A DNA stretch of 64,000 nucleotides from Planctomycetota bacterium (lineage in GTDB: Bacteria; Planctomycetota; Phycisphaerae; UBA1845; PWPN01). The notes below the pieces were generated by a model, which did not search any database, was not told the origin of the DNA, and worked only from the letters and a program-made list of their open reading frames with translations. Both the position numbers and the translations under genes were made by a program. The stretch is from positions 356,729 through 420,728 of the forward strand of contig JAKLEZ010000002.1 in the NCBI GenBank assembly GCA_022711465.1. Reading direction: 5' to 3'. The stretch's first letter is position 1. Every line of letters begins with the position of its first letter. Shown here piece after piece: positions 38,189 to 47,721 of the stretch.

Positions 38189-40051
38189 ATGCATGATCCG
38201 CTCACCGGACTGGCACTGATTGTCATCCTCGGGACCGGGGCCCAATGGGTTGCATGGGCGATCCGCTTGCCTTCCATCCTTCTGCTGCTCCTGTTTGGGT
38301 TCATCGCAGGTCCCGGGTCAATGCTCCTCGGCTTGGCGGCGCCCATTGTCGATCCCGATCGGCTCTTCGGCTCGCTCTTGCTGCCGATGGTCTCGCTGTT
38401 CGTTGCACTGATTCTCTTCGAGGGTGGACTGAGCTTGGACCTGCGCGAGCTTCGCGGTGCCGGCCACGTCGTCCGCAATCTCGTTACTACTGGCGCACTA
38501 GCCACTTGGACGCTCGCGGCAACGACAGCCCATTGGATCATCGGGATCGATGCGGCTCTGGCGGTGTTGCTCGGGGCGATCCTCGTTGTCACCGGCCCCA
38601 CGGTCATTCAGCCGTTACTGCGTCATATCCGTCCGAGCGGCCGTGTGAGCCCGGTCTTGAAATGGGAAGGCATCGTGATCGACCCGATCGGGGCTCTGTT
38701 GGCCGTCGTGGTATTCGAGATGGTAGCCGGATCCGCTATGGAGCATGTCGGCAAGCATCTTGCGGCAGTGGTGGTCACGACACTTTTTCTGAGCAGTGGG
38801 ATTGGAGTGCTGGCCGCGGCATTGCTCGTGCTGGTTCTGCGAAGGTACTGGGTACCCGATTACTTGCAGGCGGCAGTCACGTTCATGTTGGTAGCCGGGA
38901 GCTACGCCACAGCAGACGCCCTCCAGCCCGAATCGGGTTTAATGGCCGTCACCGTCATGGGTATCACGCTGGCGAACCAGAGGAGAGTCGATATTCATGC
39001 CATCATTGAATTCAAAGAGCAGCTTCGCACACTCCTACTCTCGTCGCTGTTCGTTCTGCTCGGCGCTCGACTGCGGCTTGCTGACCTTCAACGGATAGGC
39101 CCCGGAATACTGCTCTTCGTTGCCGTCCTCATTTTGGTTGTGCGTCCAGCGAGCGTCTGGCTCGCTTCGGTCGGCTGCAACCTGCAGCGTGCAGAGCGAC
39201 TTTTCCTCATGTGGATGGCTCCCCGGGGCATCGTGGCGGCAGCAGTCGCGTCGGTGTTCGCGTTGGCACTGGAAGAGAAAGGGTACGCTCAAGCCCGCTT
39301 GTTGGTGCCGATCACGTTTGCCGTGATCGTCGGGACGGTTCTCGTATACGGCTTGACGGCGGGCAAGATCGCTCGACGGCTGGGACTCTCGGACGCCAAT
39401 CCGCAGGGCGTGATGATCGTCGGTGCGGGCCGGCTGTGCCGAGCGGTGGCGAAAACGCTGAGCGATCTGGGGCTGCGCGCGGTTCTGGTGGACACCAACC
39501 GAGATCATGTGAGGGCCGCTCGTTTGACCGGTTTGGAGGCGTATCACGGGAGCATTCTGGCGTCCCAGTTGCTGGATGAGATCGATCTAGCTCGAATAGG
39601 ACGGTTGCTGGCATTGACATCCAGCGATGAGGTAAACGCTCTGGCGGTCCGTCGCTTCACCCGAGTGTTCGGACGAGCGGAAGTGTACCAGATAGCCCCG
39701 GAGCTCGGCCTGGGTGGCCGCCGACAAATCGAAGAGCATATGTGCGGCAGATGCCTCTTCGCCCAGGATGCCGGCTTCTTCCGGTTAGAGGCCATGATCA
39801 CCAACGGTGCCTTATTGAAAGCAACGAAACTGACGGACATGTTCGACTTTGCGGCTTTCACTGCTCTCTATGGTGTGGATACAATCCCACTGTTCGTACT
39901 TGCCGAGACCGGCGTGCTCAGGGTCGTTTCGGCCGAACAGAGATTGGATCCTCGGCCCGGCCAGACACTCGTCGCCCTCGTGCCTTCAAGACAGCCAAGG
40001 GACGAAGCCGGAGGATCGCCCGCCGTGAACACCGGCTCAAAGGAAGCCTGA
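38189..40051 (+). CDS. CPA-type cation/proton antiporter with nucleotide-binding (TrkA-N) domain
   Basis: A 620-residue protein. Residues 1-390 are a 12-13 helix antiporter with the conserved LFEGGLSLDLRELRG, VTGPTVIQPLL and KWEGIVIDPIGALLAVVVFE segments of the NhaP-like CPA1 branch. Residues of about 400-520 form a Rossmann TrkA-N domain (GVMIVGAGRLCRAVAKTLSD then AVLVDTNRDHVRAARL), and the tail resembles TrkA-C. It should exchange Na+ or K+ for H+ under nucleotide control. It is followed three bases later by ktrB. Confidence 0.9.
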   Translation: MHDPLTGLALIVILGTGAQWVAWAIRLPSILLLLLFGFIAGPGSMLLGLAAPIVDPDRLFGSLLLPMVSLFVALILFEGGLSLDLRELRGAGHVVRNLVTTGALATWTLAATTAHWIIGIDAALAVLLGAILVVTGPTVIQPLLRHIRPSGRVSPVLKWEGIVIDPIGALLAVVVFEMVAGSAMEHVGKHLAAVVVTTLFLSSGIGVLAAALLVLVLRRYWVPDYLQAAVTFMLVAGSYATADALQPESGLMAVTVMGITLANQRRVDIHAIIEFKEQLRTLLLSSLFVLLGARLRLADLQRIGPGILLFVAVLILVVRPASVWLASVGCNLQRAERLFLMWMAPRGIVAAAVASVFALALEEKGYAQARLLVPITFAVIVGTVLVYGLTAGKIARRLGLSDANPQGVMIVGAGRLCRAVAKTLSDLGLRAVLVDTNRDHVRAARLTGLEAYHGSILASQLLDEIDLARIGRLLALTSSDEVNALAVRRFTRVFGRAEVYQIAPELGLGGRRQIEEHMCGRCLFAQDAGFFRLEAMITNGALLKATKLTDMFDFAAFTALYGVDTIPLFVLAETGVLRVVSAEQRLDPRPGQTLVALVPSRQPRDEAGGSPAVNTGSKEA

Positions 40052-40053
40052 AG

Positions 40054-41391
40054 ATGCATCGTCAGCGTTCAAGTTCACTACGCCTGGCGAGCGGCTTCGC
40101 GGTATTGATCGCGATCGGTACCGCACTTCTGTCGCTTCCTGGTGCCAGCCAAGGCGCACGCCTGAGTTGGGTCGATTCGCTTTTCACGGCGACTTCGGCG
40201 GTCTGCGTCACCGGCCTGTCGACGATCGCTGTCGGCGATCAATTGTCAGGTTTCGGCCAGGGGGTGCTATTGACTCTCATCCAACTCGGCGGACTAGGCA
40301 TCACGACGATGTCCACCCTGCTCCTTGTCGCCGCAGGCAAAGCATCTCTCTCTCATCACGTCGAGGCTCAGGATCAGCTTGCCGCCGTTCGTGTCAAGCC
40401 CTTTCGACTTCTACTATGGGTGGTTTCGCTGACAGTGATCGCCGAAACGCTGGGGGTCATCGTTCTCTCACCCGGGCTCGGCCGCGGGCAATCCACCTGG
40501 TCGGCTGTGTTCCACAGCGTCTCCGCGTTCTGCAACGCAGGCTTTTCCCTCTACCCTGACAGCCTCACGCGCTTCGGTGATCAACCGCTGGTTCTGGTGA
40601 TGATCATGATCCTCATTGCCGCGGGTGGCATCGGGTTCATCTGCTTGCGACAGATTGGTCTCTGGGTCGGTGGTCGGCTTCACGGTCGGCGCCCGCCGCT
40701 GTATTTCCACACGCGAGTTGTCCTGGTGGGCTCGGTGATCCTCTGGATTCTTGGGGCGACTATGTTTTGCCTGCTGGAATGGCGGAACTCCATGGCGAAC
40801 CTGCCCGTAACGGGTCGGCTCGGAGCGGGCCTGTTTCAGTCCGTAACAACACGAACGGCCGGCTTCAATACGCTTGATTTCGGCAGAATGCGGGAATCCA
40901 CGCTCTTCTTCACCCTGTTCCTCATGGTCATCGGCGGAGCACCAGGGAGCGCTGCCGGCGGAATTAAGGTCACGACCGCCGTCGTCATGCTGGCGGCTAT
41001 GTATGCCAGGCTACGCAGTCGCGAGTCGGTCACCTTTCTGCGCAGGACGATACCGCCGGACATCGTGCAGCGAGCCTTTCAGCTTGCATCGCTCGCGATC
41101 GTGTTTCTCGGCCTCGTCGTCGCGGCTCTGTTGATCACCGAGGAGCAACTTATGAGCCCCCATGCCCCTGCCCACCACTTTCTCGCGATTGTGTTTGAGG
41201 CTACTTCAGCCTTCGGCACGGTGGGTTTGAGCACGGGAATCACCCCTCAGCTCTCGGTGGGCGGCAAGTTGATCATCATTGCTTGTATGTTCGTGGGTCG
41301 GACAGGTCCACTTGTTCTGGCGTTGGCGGTGTTTCGCCCGCGCACGAGCGTGCTCTTCGATTATCCGCGCGAAGAGCTAGCCATCGGGTAA
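40054..41391 (+). CDS. ktrB: KtrB/TrkH-type potassium channel subunit
   Basis: A 445-residue K+-translocating subunit with four pore-loop repeats. Visible selectivity-filter segments are FTATSAVCVTGLST (first), FHSVSAFCNAGFSL (second), FQSVTTRTAGFNT (third) and FEATSAFGTVGLST (fourth). Length and the absence of extra N-terminal helices favour KtrB over TrkH. ATG 40054 follows the antiporter stop by two bases; a longer upstream frame is a shadow. Its partner ktrA starts eight bases downstream. Confidence 0.93.
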   Translation: MHRQRSSSLRLASGFAVLIAIGTALLSLPGASQGARLSWVDSLFTATSAVCVTGLSTIAVGDQLSGFGQGVLLTLIQLGGLGITTMSTLLLVAAGKASLSHHVEAQDQLAAVRVKPFRLLLWVVSLTVIAETLGVIVLSPGLGRGQSTWSAVFHSVSAFCNAGFSLYPDSLTRFGDQPLVLVMIMILIAAGGIGFICLRQIGLWVGGRLHGRRPPLYFHTRVVLVGSVILWILGATMFCLLEWRNSMANLPVTGRLGAGLFQSVTTRTAGFNTLDFGRMRESTLFFTLFLMVIGGAPGSAAGGIKVTTAVVMLAAMYARLRSRESVTFLRRTIPPDIVQRAFQLASLAIVFLGLVVAALLITEEQLMSPHAPAHHFLAIVFEATSAFGTVGLSTGITPQLSVGGKLIIIACMFVGRTGPLVLALAVFRPRTSVLFDYPREELAIG

Positions 41392-41399
41392 GGGCAGCT

Positions 41400-42056
41400 A
41401 TGAGAAACTTCATTATCGTCGGGCTGGGCAGTCTCGGCCAATGCCTCTTGCGGAGTCTCGCCGCACGCAACCTGCAGGTCATTGTCATCGATCGGAGCGA
41501 CGACAAGATTCAACAGGTGCGAGACCTCGCGACACAGGCCATCATGGCCGACGCGCTGAATCGTCAACTGTTTGAGGAAGTCCTTCCTGAAGGAATGGAG
41601 TGTGCGATTGTCGACCTGGGCGACCAGATGCAGGCGAGCATACTCGTCACCAACTACCTTGCCAAGCTCAAGGTGCCGGAGATCGTGGTCGAGGCGGTCA
41701 ACGCCGAACACGCCGAGATCCTGAAGATCGTGGGTGCAACACGTGTTATCTTCCCGGAGGAGGAGGCGGCAGAACGCCTGGCTGGGATCTTGGCGGGCCG
41801 TGGGATCCTCGACTTCTTCGCCGTTGACGACGAGTTCTCCATGGTCGAGATCCCAGTCCCGGAAGCCTGGGTTAACAAGACGGTGGTGCAACTGGAATTG
41901 ACGAGGAAGGCCCGGCTGGTGTTGGTGGCTATCCGTCGAGGCTCGCTGCAGGCTGCCGGACAGTGGCGGTTTCCTGATCCCGACGCGCCGCTGGAGCCGA
42001 ACGACGTTCTGCTGCTCGCGGGAGCCGCTTCAGACGTTCAGCAGTTGCAGAGATAA
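41400..42056 (+). CDS. ktrA: KtrA/TrkA-type potassium uptake regulator
   Basis: A 218-residue cytoplasmic gating protein with one RCK unit. The Rossmann part starts MRNFIIVGLGSLGQCLLRSL and has the ribose-binding acid in VIVIDRSDDKIQQVRD. TrkA-C follows (about 140-218, FSMVEIPVPEAWVNKTVVQL to NDVLLLAGAASDVQ). The single RCK and short length match KtrA. Together with the preceding gene it forms a K+ uptake system, which supports rapid accumulation of K+ in hyperosmotic shock. Confidence 0.93.
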   Translation: MRNFIIVGLGSLGQCLLRSLAARNLQVIVIDRSDDKIQQVRDLATQAIMADALNRQLFEEVLPEGMECAIVDLGDQMQASILVTNYLAKLKVPEIVVEAVNAEHAEILKIVGATRVIFPEEEAAERLAGILAGRGILDFFAVDDEFSMVEIPVPEAWVNKTVVQLELTRKARLVLVAIRRGSLQAAGQWRFPDPDAPLEPNDVLLLAGAASDVQQLQR

Positions 42057-42169
42057 CCCGGTTGCTGGGGGAGATCCAGGGGACCGCGAGAGGACGAACC
42101 AGCAGCTGCGATGCGTCGCATTACTTGGCTGGTGCCGTGGAATCAGGTGTGCGGGAATCGCATGCGGCG

Positions 42170-42350
42170 ATGTCCCGGTGCCAACTCGGAGCGGCTGCGT
42201 CTGCCCCCGGACAGGCTCTCAGTTGCCGGCGAGTCAGGTTGAGACGAAGAAGTCGCTGCCCCGGATCTGACTGTGCAACCGACCCCCATGTGATGAGAAC
42301 CCGCTGTCTCAGCTGCCCGCGGCCCCGTATCGATCACCAGGTAGCGGATG
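42170..42350 (-). pseudogene. Duplicated PRC-barrel fragment (direct repeat copy B)
   Basis: This stretch is about 96 percent identical to 36219-36398 inside the PRC-barrel gene and in the same orientation. On the minus strand it begins IRYLVIDTGPR and then loses frame through a one-base insertion, so it is not functional. It lies between ktrA and the IS66 element. Confidence 0.93.
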
Positions 42351-42490
42351 TCCACGATCGCGTCAGAAGGTAAGACCTTGGTTGCCAAAGTGCCGCCGTG
42401 GGGTAAGCGCCCACCAGAACCATTCTTGACGCGCGGGTTATCCTGACGTGCGTGTTGATGGTGCAAGTGTGCACGTTGAGGAGAGTCTGC

Positions 42491-42853
42491 ATGCCTCGTT
42501 CAACGGATTCCGGGAAGCTGGCGTTGTGGCAGGAGCGATTCGAGCGGTTCTCGCGTGGCCAGATGGCCGTCGGGCCGTTCTGTGCGCGGGAGCATGTTTC
42601 GGTAGCTTCGTTCTATTACTGGCGTGAGAAGGTCGGGGCGTGCGGGCCTCGAGACGAGGGCCGGCCACAGACTGATCGGCGGAGCGTCTTCCAGCCGGTC
42701 ACGGTGGTTCCGGCGGCATCGGCGGTCCGCATCGAGCTGCCCTGCGGCACGCGGATCGAGGTGGGGACTGAAGATCTGGAAGTGGTGCGTGCGGTGGTGG
42801 GTGTCGTGGCCCGATCGGACGATGGCCGTCATGGGAGCGATGGAGCATGTTGA
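42491..42853 (+). CDS. tnpA: IS66 accessory protein TnpA
   Basis: A 120-residue protein, MPRSTDSGKLALWQERFERF onward. The N-terminal helix-turn-helix reads GPFCAREHVSVASFYYWREK, typical of the IS66 TnpA that is needed with TnpB for transposition. GAGGAG lies upstream of ATG 42491. Its end overlaps tnpB by seven bases. Confidence 0.9.
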   Translation: MPRSTDSGKLALWQERFERFSRGQMAVGPFCAREHVSVASFYYWREKVGACGPRDEGRPQTDRRSVFQPVTVVPAASAVRIELPCGTRIEVGTEDLEVVRAVVGVVARSDDGRHGSDGAC

Positions 42854-43194
42854 GCATTCCGCCCACCGTACCGATCTTCCTGTACACGCGGCCCGCGGAC
42901 TTGCGCAAGGGGTTCGATGGATTGTCCGGCCTGGTGCGTCGCGAGTTCGCGGCCGATCCGCTGGACGGCAGCCTCTTTCTTTTCATTAACCGCCGGCGCG
43001 ACAGGCTCAAGATCCTGCACTGGGACGGGGCGGGTTATTGGCTTTACTACCGGCTGCTGGAGGCGGGCACGTTCGAGACGATCCCCTCGAACGGTCCTTG
43101 TGCCCAACTCGATTCGACGCAACTGGCCATGCTGCTGGGGGGGGTGTCGCTGGCTGCGGCAAAGCGGCGCAAGCGTTATCGCCGGGCATCATAG
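42847..43194 (+). CDS. tnpB: IS66 accessory protein TnpB
   Basis: A 115-residue IS66 Orf2 protein. Hallmarks are FLYTRPADLRKGFDGLSGLV, LFLFINRRRDRLKILHWDGA and YWLYYRLLEAGTFE. Length is normal. It is translationally coupled to tnpA by overlap and precedes the main transposase. Confidence 0.95.
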   Translation: MLSIPPTVPIFLYTRPADLRKGFDGLSGLVRREFAADPLDGSLFLFINRRRDRLKILHWDGAGYWLYYRLLEAGTFETIPSNGPCAQLDSTQLAMLLGGVSLAAAKRRKRYRRAS

Positions 43195-43277
43195 AAGTGC
43201 CACGAAAAGGCACTAAAATGTTCACTTCTTTTCAATTGTCTTGTTGCTCATCGTTGCTTGTGGAGTATACTTGTCCT

Positions 43278-45059
43278 GTGAGCGATGAAGCAGATCAAAA
43301 GGATGCGGCCGGCATGGATGCCACCCCCGAGATTATCATTCCTGACGACCTGACCGGCTGCCGGACTTTGATCGAACAACTGGCGTCGACGGTCACGCTG
43401 CAAACGAACACCATCGACGCGCTGCGTCGCGAGAAGCAGGAACTCGAAGCGGCGTACGCCGAACTCGTCCAGCGGGCCTTTCGCCACCGCAGCGAGCGTT
43501 ACCTCAATGATCCGAACCAACTCCTGCTCGACCTGGGCGGCACGGCCGATGCGGCCGACGTGGTCGAGGGATTGACCCAGGCCGTTCAGGAGGCGGGGCT
43601 GCCGGTCCAAGCGTATGTTCGACGCCGCCATGCTTGCAAGCCACGGAGCGAAGCCCTGCCGGAGCATCTGCCGCGGTACGAAGTGGAAGCTCGCGTACCG
43701 GAGCAGACCAAGCACTGCCCGGAGCACGGCGAACGGACGCTGATCGGCTACGACCGGGTGGAGAAGCTGGAGTTCGAGCGTCCCAAGCTCCGCGTCCGGG
43801 TGACCAAGTATCCCAAGTATGCCTGCCCCGGCCATGCCGACTGCGGGATCGCCTCGCCGGAGCGTCCTTCAGGCCTGGTGGAGGGCGATCGCTACGACAC
43901 CAGCGTGGCGGCCGAGATCATCACCGCCAAGTACGGCTTCCACCTTCCGGTGTACCGCCAGCAGGACCTGTTCGCGGGCAGCGGCTGGACGCCGGATCGC
44001 TCGACCCTGTTGAACCTGCTGGTGGCATCGGCCTCGTTCCTTCGACCGCTGGCCGAATCCATCAAGCAGGTGGTGCTCACCGACGATGTGCTGGGTACCG
44101 ACGACACTCGCGTCACCCTGCTGGTGCCGCCGGCGATTCCCGAGGTGAATGCGAACGATCCGAAGTCTCAGCGGACGCACGAAGTACTGAGCGAGGCGGC
44201 CGCCGCGGGTCGCCGAAGCGTGACGGCACGGATGTGGGCCTATCGGGGCGTGAACCTACCGTTGAACCTGTTTGACTTCACGGTCAGCCGGCACCGGGAC
44301 GGCCCGGACCTGATGCTGGCGGGGTACACGGGTACGTTGCTGGCGGATTGTTATTCGGGATACCAGGGGATCAGTCTGCGCAGCGATGGGCGGATCCGCC
44401 GGGCGGCCTGTAGTGCTCATGCCCGACGCAAGGTCTTCGATGCCCGGGAGGTCTATCCGCTCGAGTCGAGCGTGGTGCTGGCCAGGTTCCAGCAGCTCTA
44501 CGATATCGAGGATCGCGCCCGGTCGGTATCGGCCGAGGAGCGGCTAGCGTTGCGTCAGAGCGAGTCCGCCCCTGTCTGGCGGTTGCTGGGCGAGTGGATG
44601 GAGAGCAAGTCGGCCACGGATGTGCTGCCCAAGAGCAAGCTGGGCGAGGCCCTGGGCTACCTTCGCAATCATTGGGAATTGCTGCAGGCCTACCTGAGCG
44701 ATGGCCGGATCCCCATGGACAACAACGAAGTCGAGCAGTTGATGAAGCAGGTGGCCCTCGGAAGGAAGAACTGGCTGTTCATCGGCAGCGTGCGGGCGGG
44801 TGATCGTGCCGCGGACTTCCTGACCCTGGTCAGCAGCGCGGTCCGCAACGACCTGGACGTGTGGGTCTACCTCAAGGATGTGCTCGATCGTCTGCTGGCT
44901 GGCGACAAAGACTACGCCGCACTACGGCCGGATGTCTGGCGACACGCCCATCCGGAAGCCATCCGCGAATACCGAGTGGCTGAACGTCGCGACCGCGCCG
45001 ACCGCAAGCAATATCGCCGTGTCGTACGCCGGCGACTCCGTGCGAAGTCCCGATGCTGA
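43278..45059 (+). CDS. tnpC: IS66 transposase TnpC
   Basis: The DDE transposase of the element, about 593 residues from GTG 43278; ATG 43218 or ATG 43315 are alternatives. An N-terminal coiled coil (LRREKQELEAAYAELVQRAF) precedes a zinc-binding region (TKHCPEHGERT then KYACPGHADC). The catalytic core has TDDVLGTDDTRV, LLADCYSGYQGI and PMDNNEVEQLMKQVALGRKN. The usual C-terminal segment is complete. The gene is intact, so the element may still move. Confidence 0.95.
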   Translation: MSDEADQKDAAGMDATPEIIIPDDLTGCRTLIEQLASTVTLQTNTIDALRREKQELEAAYAELVQRAFRHRSERYLNDPNQLLLDLGGTADAADVVEGLTQAVQEAGLPVQAYVRRRHACKPRSEALPEHLPRYEVEARVPEQTKHCPEHGERTLIGYDRVEKLEFERPKLRVRVTKYPKYACPGHADCGIASPERPSGLVEGDRYDTSVAAEIITAKYGFHLPVYRQQDLFAGSGWTPDRSTLLNLLVASASFLRPLAESIKQVVLTDDVLGTDDTRVTLLVPPAIPEVNANDPKSQRTHEVLSEAAAAGRRSVTARMWAYRGVNLPLNLFDFTVSRHRDGPDLMLAGYTGTLLADCYSGYQGISLRSDGRIRRAACSAHARRKVFDAREVYPLESSVVLARFQQLYDIEDRARSVSAEERLALRQSESAPVWRLLGEWMESKSATDVLPKSKLGEALGYLRNHWELLQAYLSDGRIPMDNNEVEQLMKQVALGRKNWLFIGSVRAGDRAADFLTLVSSAVRNDLDVWVYLKDVLDRLLAGDKDYAALRPDVWRHAHPEAIREYRVAERRDRADRKQYRRVVRRRLRAKSRC

Positions 45060-45214
45060 ATCCATCGCCGCACGATCCCTGCCCTCATCCAAGCCGATTA
45101 TGGTACTGGTGGGCGCTCACGCCGTGGGAGGCTTGGCCTGAGGACGGGGGTGGAATGCTCGATTTCAGTGACGGCCGATGCGCGGCAGGTTTCCGCACTT
45201 CTGGCGAGAAGCTG

Positions 45215-45562
45215 TCATATCCTCTCGCCGCACTCCGGGCATCTCGGTTCGCTGATGCCTCGCAGAATGTAACCACACTTGCGGCAGCGGGTCTCGCGGG
45301 CGTCAGGAGTGGGCTCAAATGGTCGCATGAGGACTCCGTATGCTATCACTGTCAGCAGGATTGCAGGCAGGAAATACGAGACTGAAATGCCGATACTTTC
45401 CAGCCAGAACGGCCCGCGCACGTTACCGCCGGTCAGGACATCGGTGATCGCGATCTTAATCTTGTCGTGGACCACTCTCAGGACGGTGAGAGATAGGAAC
45501 GCGTAACCCCATCCAGCCGCAACCGCGATTACCGCCCGCCAGACCCAATGGATTTTGGCCAT
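45215..45562 (-). CDS. Small membrane protein with C-terminal zinc ribbon
   Basis: A 115-residue protein from ATG 45562. Two hydrophobic segments (VWRAVIAVAAGWGYAFLSL and ISVSYFLPAILLTVIAYGVL) surround a polar loop. The C-terminus RCRKCGYILRGISEPRCPEC is a four-Cys zinc ribbon seen on many small planctomycete membrane proteins. Function is unknown. It lies next to the right flank of the IS66 element and is not obviously part of the osmotic genes. Confidence 0.75.
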   Translation of the reverse strand: MAKIHWVWRAVIAVAAGWGYAFLSLTVLRVVHDKIKIAITDVLTGGNVRGPFWLESIGISVSYFLPAILLTVIAYGVLMRPFEPTPDARETRCRKCGYILRGISEPRCPECGERI

Positions 45563-45666
45563 GTGCTGATTCAAACGGAATTGAGCAGTCAGGTCAAGTG
45601 GTCGTACTCACTTTGACCCCAACCGTGTTGTATTCGACCACGGTCCGGAGCAGTACAGTCTCAACG

Positions 45667-46026
45667 TCATCCGTTGAGCACATGGTTCCCCATCGCGTTT
45701 GCCACTACCCAGACTACGACGGCTGATGGAGCGACCATCAGAACGTACCGACGAAGGTGGGCGACGGTGACGGGCTCGCCGGTAATGGTCGTGCCCGCGC
45801 CGGATCGGAGTTCCCGCCAGCGGCCGACAATCATCAGGAGCAAGACGACGCCATAGCATCCGTCCTGGACAGTGAACCAACCGGTTCCTTCGGAGATGAT
45901 GCGGTAGGTCAGAATGCCCAGGAATCCGGGGCCCAACAGTGTCCACATCATTCGCGACGCCAATACGCCAAAACTCGTAATCTTACCGGCGTGTGGTTTT
46001 TCAGCGTGATTCGCCTGTACAACCAT
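45667..46026 (-). CDS. Small predicted membrane protein
   Basis: A 119-residue protein from ATG 46026, with AAGGAAGG about 9 bases upstream. There are three hydrophobic segments: MMWTLLGPGFLGILTY, CYGVVLLLMIVGRW and YVLMVAPSAVVVWVVANAMG. I do not recognise a family. It lies 641 bases from the NtrC-type activator gene with no closer link. Confidence 0.6.
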   Translation of the reverse strand: MVVQANHAEKPHAGKITSFGVLASRMMWTLLGPGFLGILTYRIISEGTGWFTVQDGCYGVVLLLMIVGRWRELRSGAGTTITGEPVTVAHLRRYVLMVAPSAVVVWVVANAMGNHVLNG

Positions 46027-46356
46027 ATGGCACATCCTTCCTTACCTGGCGTCAAGAACGCAGAACGTCCCCTCCCATGTCGGTCTGCGACACGCTCGGA
46101 CAAGGACGTGCCTGCACAGCCTCGTCAATGGCTTTCGAGCGATCCACACAACCAGATAGCAGTTCTCATTCCAGACGTGGCATCAGGCCCCGACATCTCC
46201 TAAACCTTATGCCCACCCGAACTTGGATAGTGTCTGGTCGTGTTGCCGCATGGCCGAAAGCGGACAGAATGGCGTGTCGAGGCGATGGACCCGGGTGTAT
46301 CGTTGGACAATCTGTCGATGCCGGCTCAACCTGTCCGACAGCTCACCCGTCGACGG
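46027..46356. other. Intergenic region, nothing identified
   Basis: These 330 bases separate the small membrane protein gene from the 3' end of the NtrC-type activator gene. TGGCAC near 46028 lacks a properly spaced -12 element. No other feature is seen. Confidence 0.4.
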
Positions 46357-47721
46357 CTAGAATGGCAGATTGTAGTCCTTGATACGCCGTTGGAGGGTGC
46401 GCCCGCTGATGCCCAGGATCTGGGCTGTCTCAGCCCGGTTCCCATGCGTGCGCTCCAGCGTCTGGCGAATGACCTCTTGCTCGATGTCCGGCAGAGAGGT
46501 TCCGGCGGAAATCAGCGACTGGAGCGTCGGTGCGTCGGAGACGTCTCGGAGCGGGACTGGAAGATCGGCAACGTCGATGAGCTCACGCGTGGAGAGCACG
46601 ATGATACTCTCGAGCGTATTCCGCAGTTGACGGACGTTGCCCGGCCAATCGAAGTTCTGCAGCCTGGCGAGGGCTGCTGGCGTAACATCATGGACTGGCC
46701 GTTTGTGCCTGGCCGCCAACTCATCAATGAACGCCCGGACAAGCAGGGCAATGTCTTCGCGACGTTCTCGTAACGGCGGAAGAGCGACCTGGACCACGTT
46801 GAGCCGATAGTAAAGGTCTTCGCGGAACTTGCCTTCCATCACCAGGTTCTGCAGATCCTGGTGCGTTGAGGCGATGATGCGGACATCGACCTGCGTTTCC
46901 TTGTTCGTTCCGATTGGACTCACTTGGCGAGTCTCGATCGCCCGCAGAAGCTTGGCCTGAAGACCGAGTTGCATGTCGCCGATCTCATCAATGAGCAGCG
47001 TTCCCCCGTCGGCAGCAACGAATTTGCCGACGCGGTCGTCCATTGCTCCGGTGAAAGCCCCTTTGACATGGCCGAAGAGTTCGCTTTCGATCAGAGATTC
47101 CGGGATGGCGGGGCAGTTGACAACAACGAACGGCTTTGCCCGCCGAGAACTGCCGAGGTGCAGCGCCCGGGCGACAAGTTCCTTGCCGGTTCCGGTCTCC
47201 CCAGAGATGAGAACGGTGCTCACCGTGTCCGCGGCGACACTGATGGTCTCCAGCACCTTGCGCATCGGCGCGCTGGCTCCGATGATTGTCTCGAACGTGG
47301 CACTCTCGCTGAGGCGTTGGTGCAGGGCGGCAATCTCGGTGGCCATCTGGAACCTGTCGAGGGCTTGCTGCACGACATGGCGAAGCTGCTGGGGGTTGAC
47401 GGGCTTGGTCAGATAGTGGAAGGCTCCTGCTTTCAGCGCTTCGACGGCTGCCTCCTCGCTGCCCTGGCCCGTCAGAATGATCACGGGCGTGTGGGGTGCT
47501 TCCTGGCGAGCGAACTTGAGCAACTGCATACCATCCACGCGTGGCATCTTAAGGTCCGTCACGACAACGGCGACGCCCTCGGAAAGCCGCTGCAACGCCC
47601 GAGCACCGTCTTCCGCGGCGAGCACCTCGAAACCAGACCGTTCAAGAAACGATTTAGTCGTCTCCCGGCTTCCCGCGTCATCCTCCACCAAGAGAATCCT
47701 GACCTTGGGTGAATCCGTCAT
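46357..47721 (-). CDS. NtrC-type sigma-54 activator (response regulator)
   Basis: A 454-residue enhancer-binding protein. The receiver domain (1-120) has phospho-acceptor D56 in VVTDLKMP. The AAA+ domain (about 143-375) has Walker A GETGTGK (174-180), the sigma-54 contact loop GAFTGA (221-226), Walker B LLIDEIGDM and an arginine-finger region near RLNVVQVALPPLRERREDIA. The C-terminus is a Fis-type helix-turn-helix (NRAETAQILGISGRTLQRRI). Its start overlaps the kinase gene by four bases. Sigma-54-like promoters at four places in this island are its likely targets; that assignment is inference. Confidence 0.95.
   Translation of the reverse strand: MTDSPKVRILLVEDDAGSRETTKSFLERSGFEVLAAEDGARALQRLSEGVAVVVTDLKMPRVDGMQLLKFARQEAPHTPVIILTGQGSEEAAVEALKAGAFHYLTKPVNPQQLRHVVQQALDRFQMATEIAALHQRLSESATFETIIGASAPMRKVLETISVAADTVSTVLISGETGTGKELVARALHLGSSRRAKPFVVVNCPAIPESLIESELFGHVKGAFTGAMDDRVGKFVAADGGTLLIDEIGDMQLGLQAKLLRAIETRQVSPIGTNKETQVDVRIIASTHQDLQNLVMEGKFREDLYYRLNVVQVALPPLRERREDIALLVRAFIDELAARHKRPVHDVTPAALARLQNFDWPGNVRQLRNTLESIIVLSTRELIDVADLPVPLRDVSDAPTLQSLISAGTSLPDIEQEVIRQTLERTHGNRAETAQILGISGRTLQRRIKDYNLPF

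Larger units (their letters stand above)
42403..45120 (+). mobile_element. Complete IS66-family insertion sequence
   Basis: The left end starts GTAAGCGCCCACCAGAACCA (42403) and the right end, read inward, starts GTGAGCGCCCACCAGTACCA (ending 45120). These are terminal inverted repeats with two mismatches in 20. The 8-bp target GCCGTGGG occurs on both sides (42395-42402 and 45121-45128). It carries intact tnpA, tnpB and tnpC. It is therefore a full-length, probably recent insertion of 2718 bp. Confidence 0.97.
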
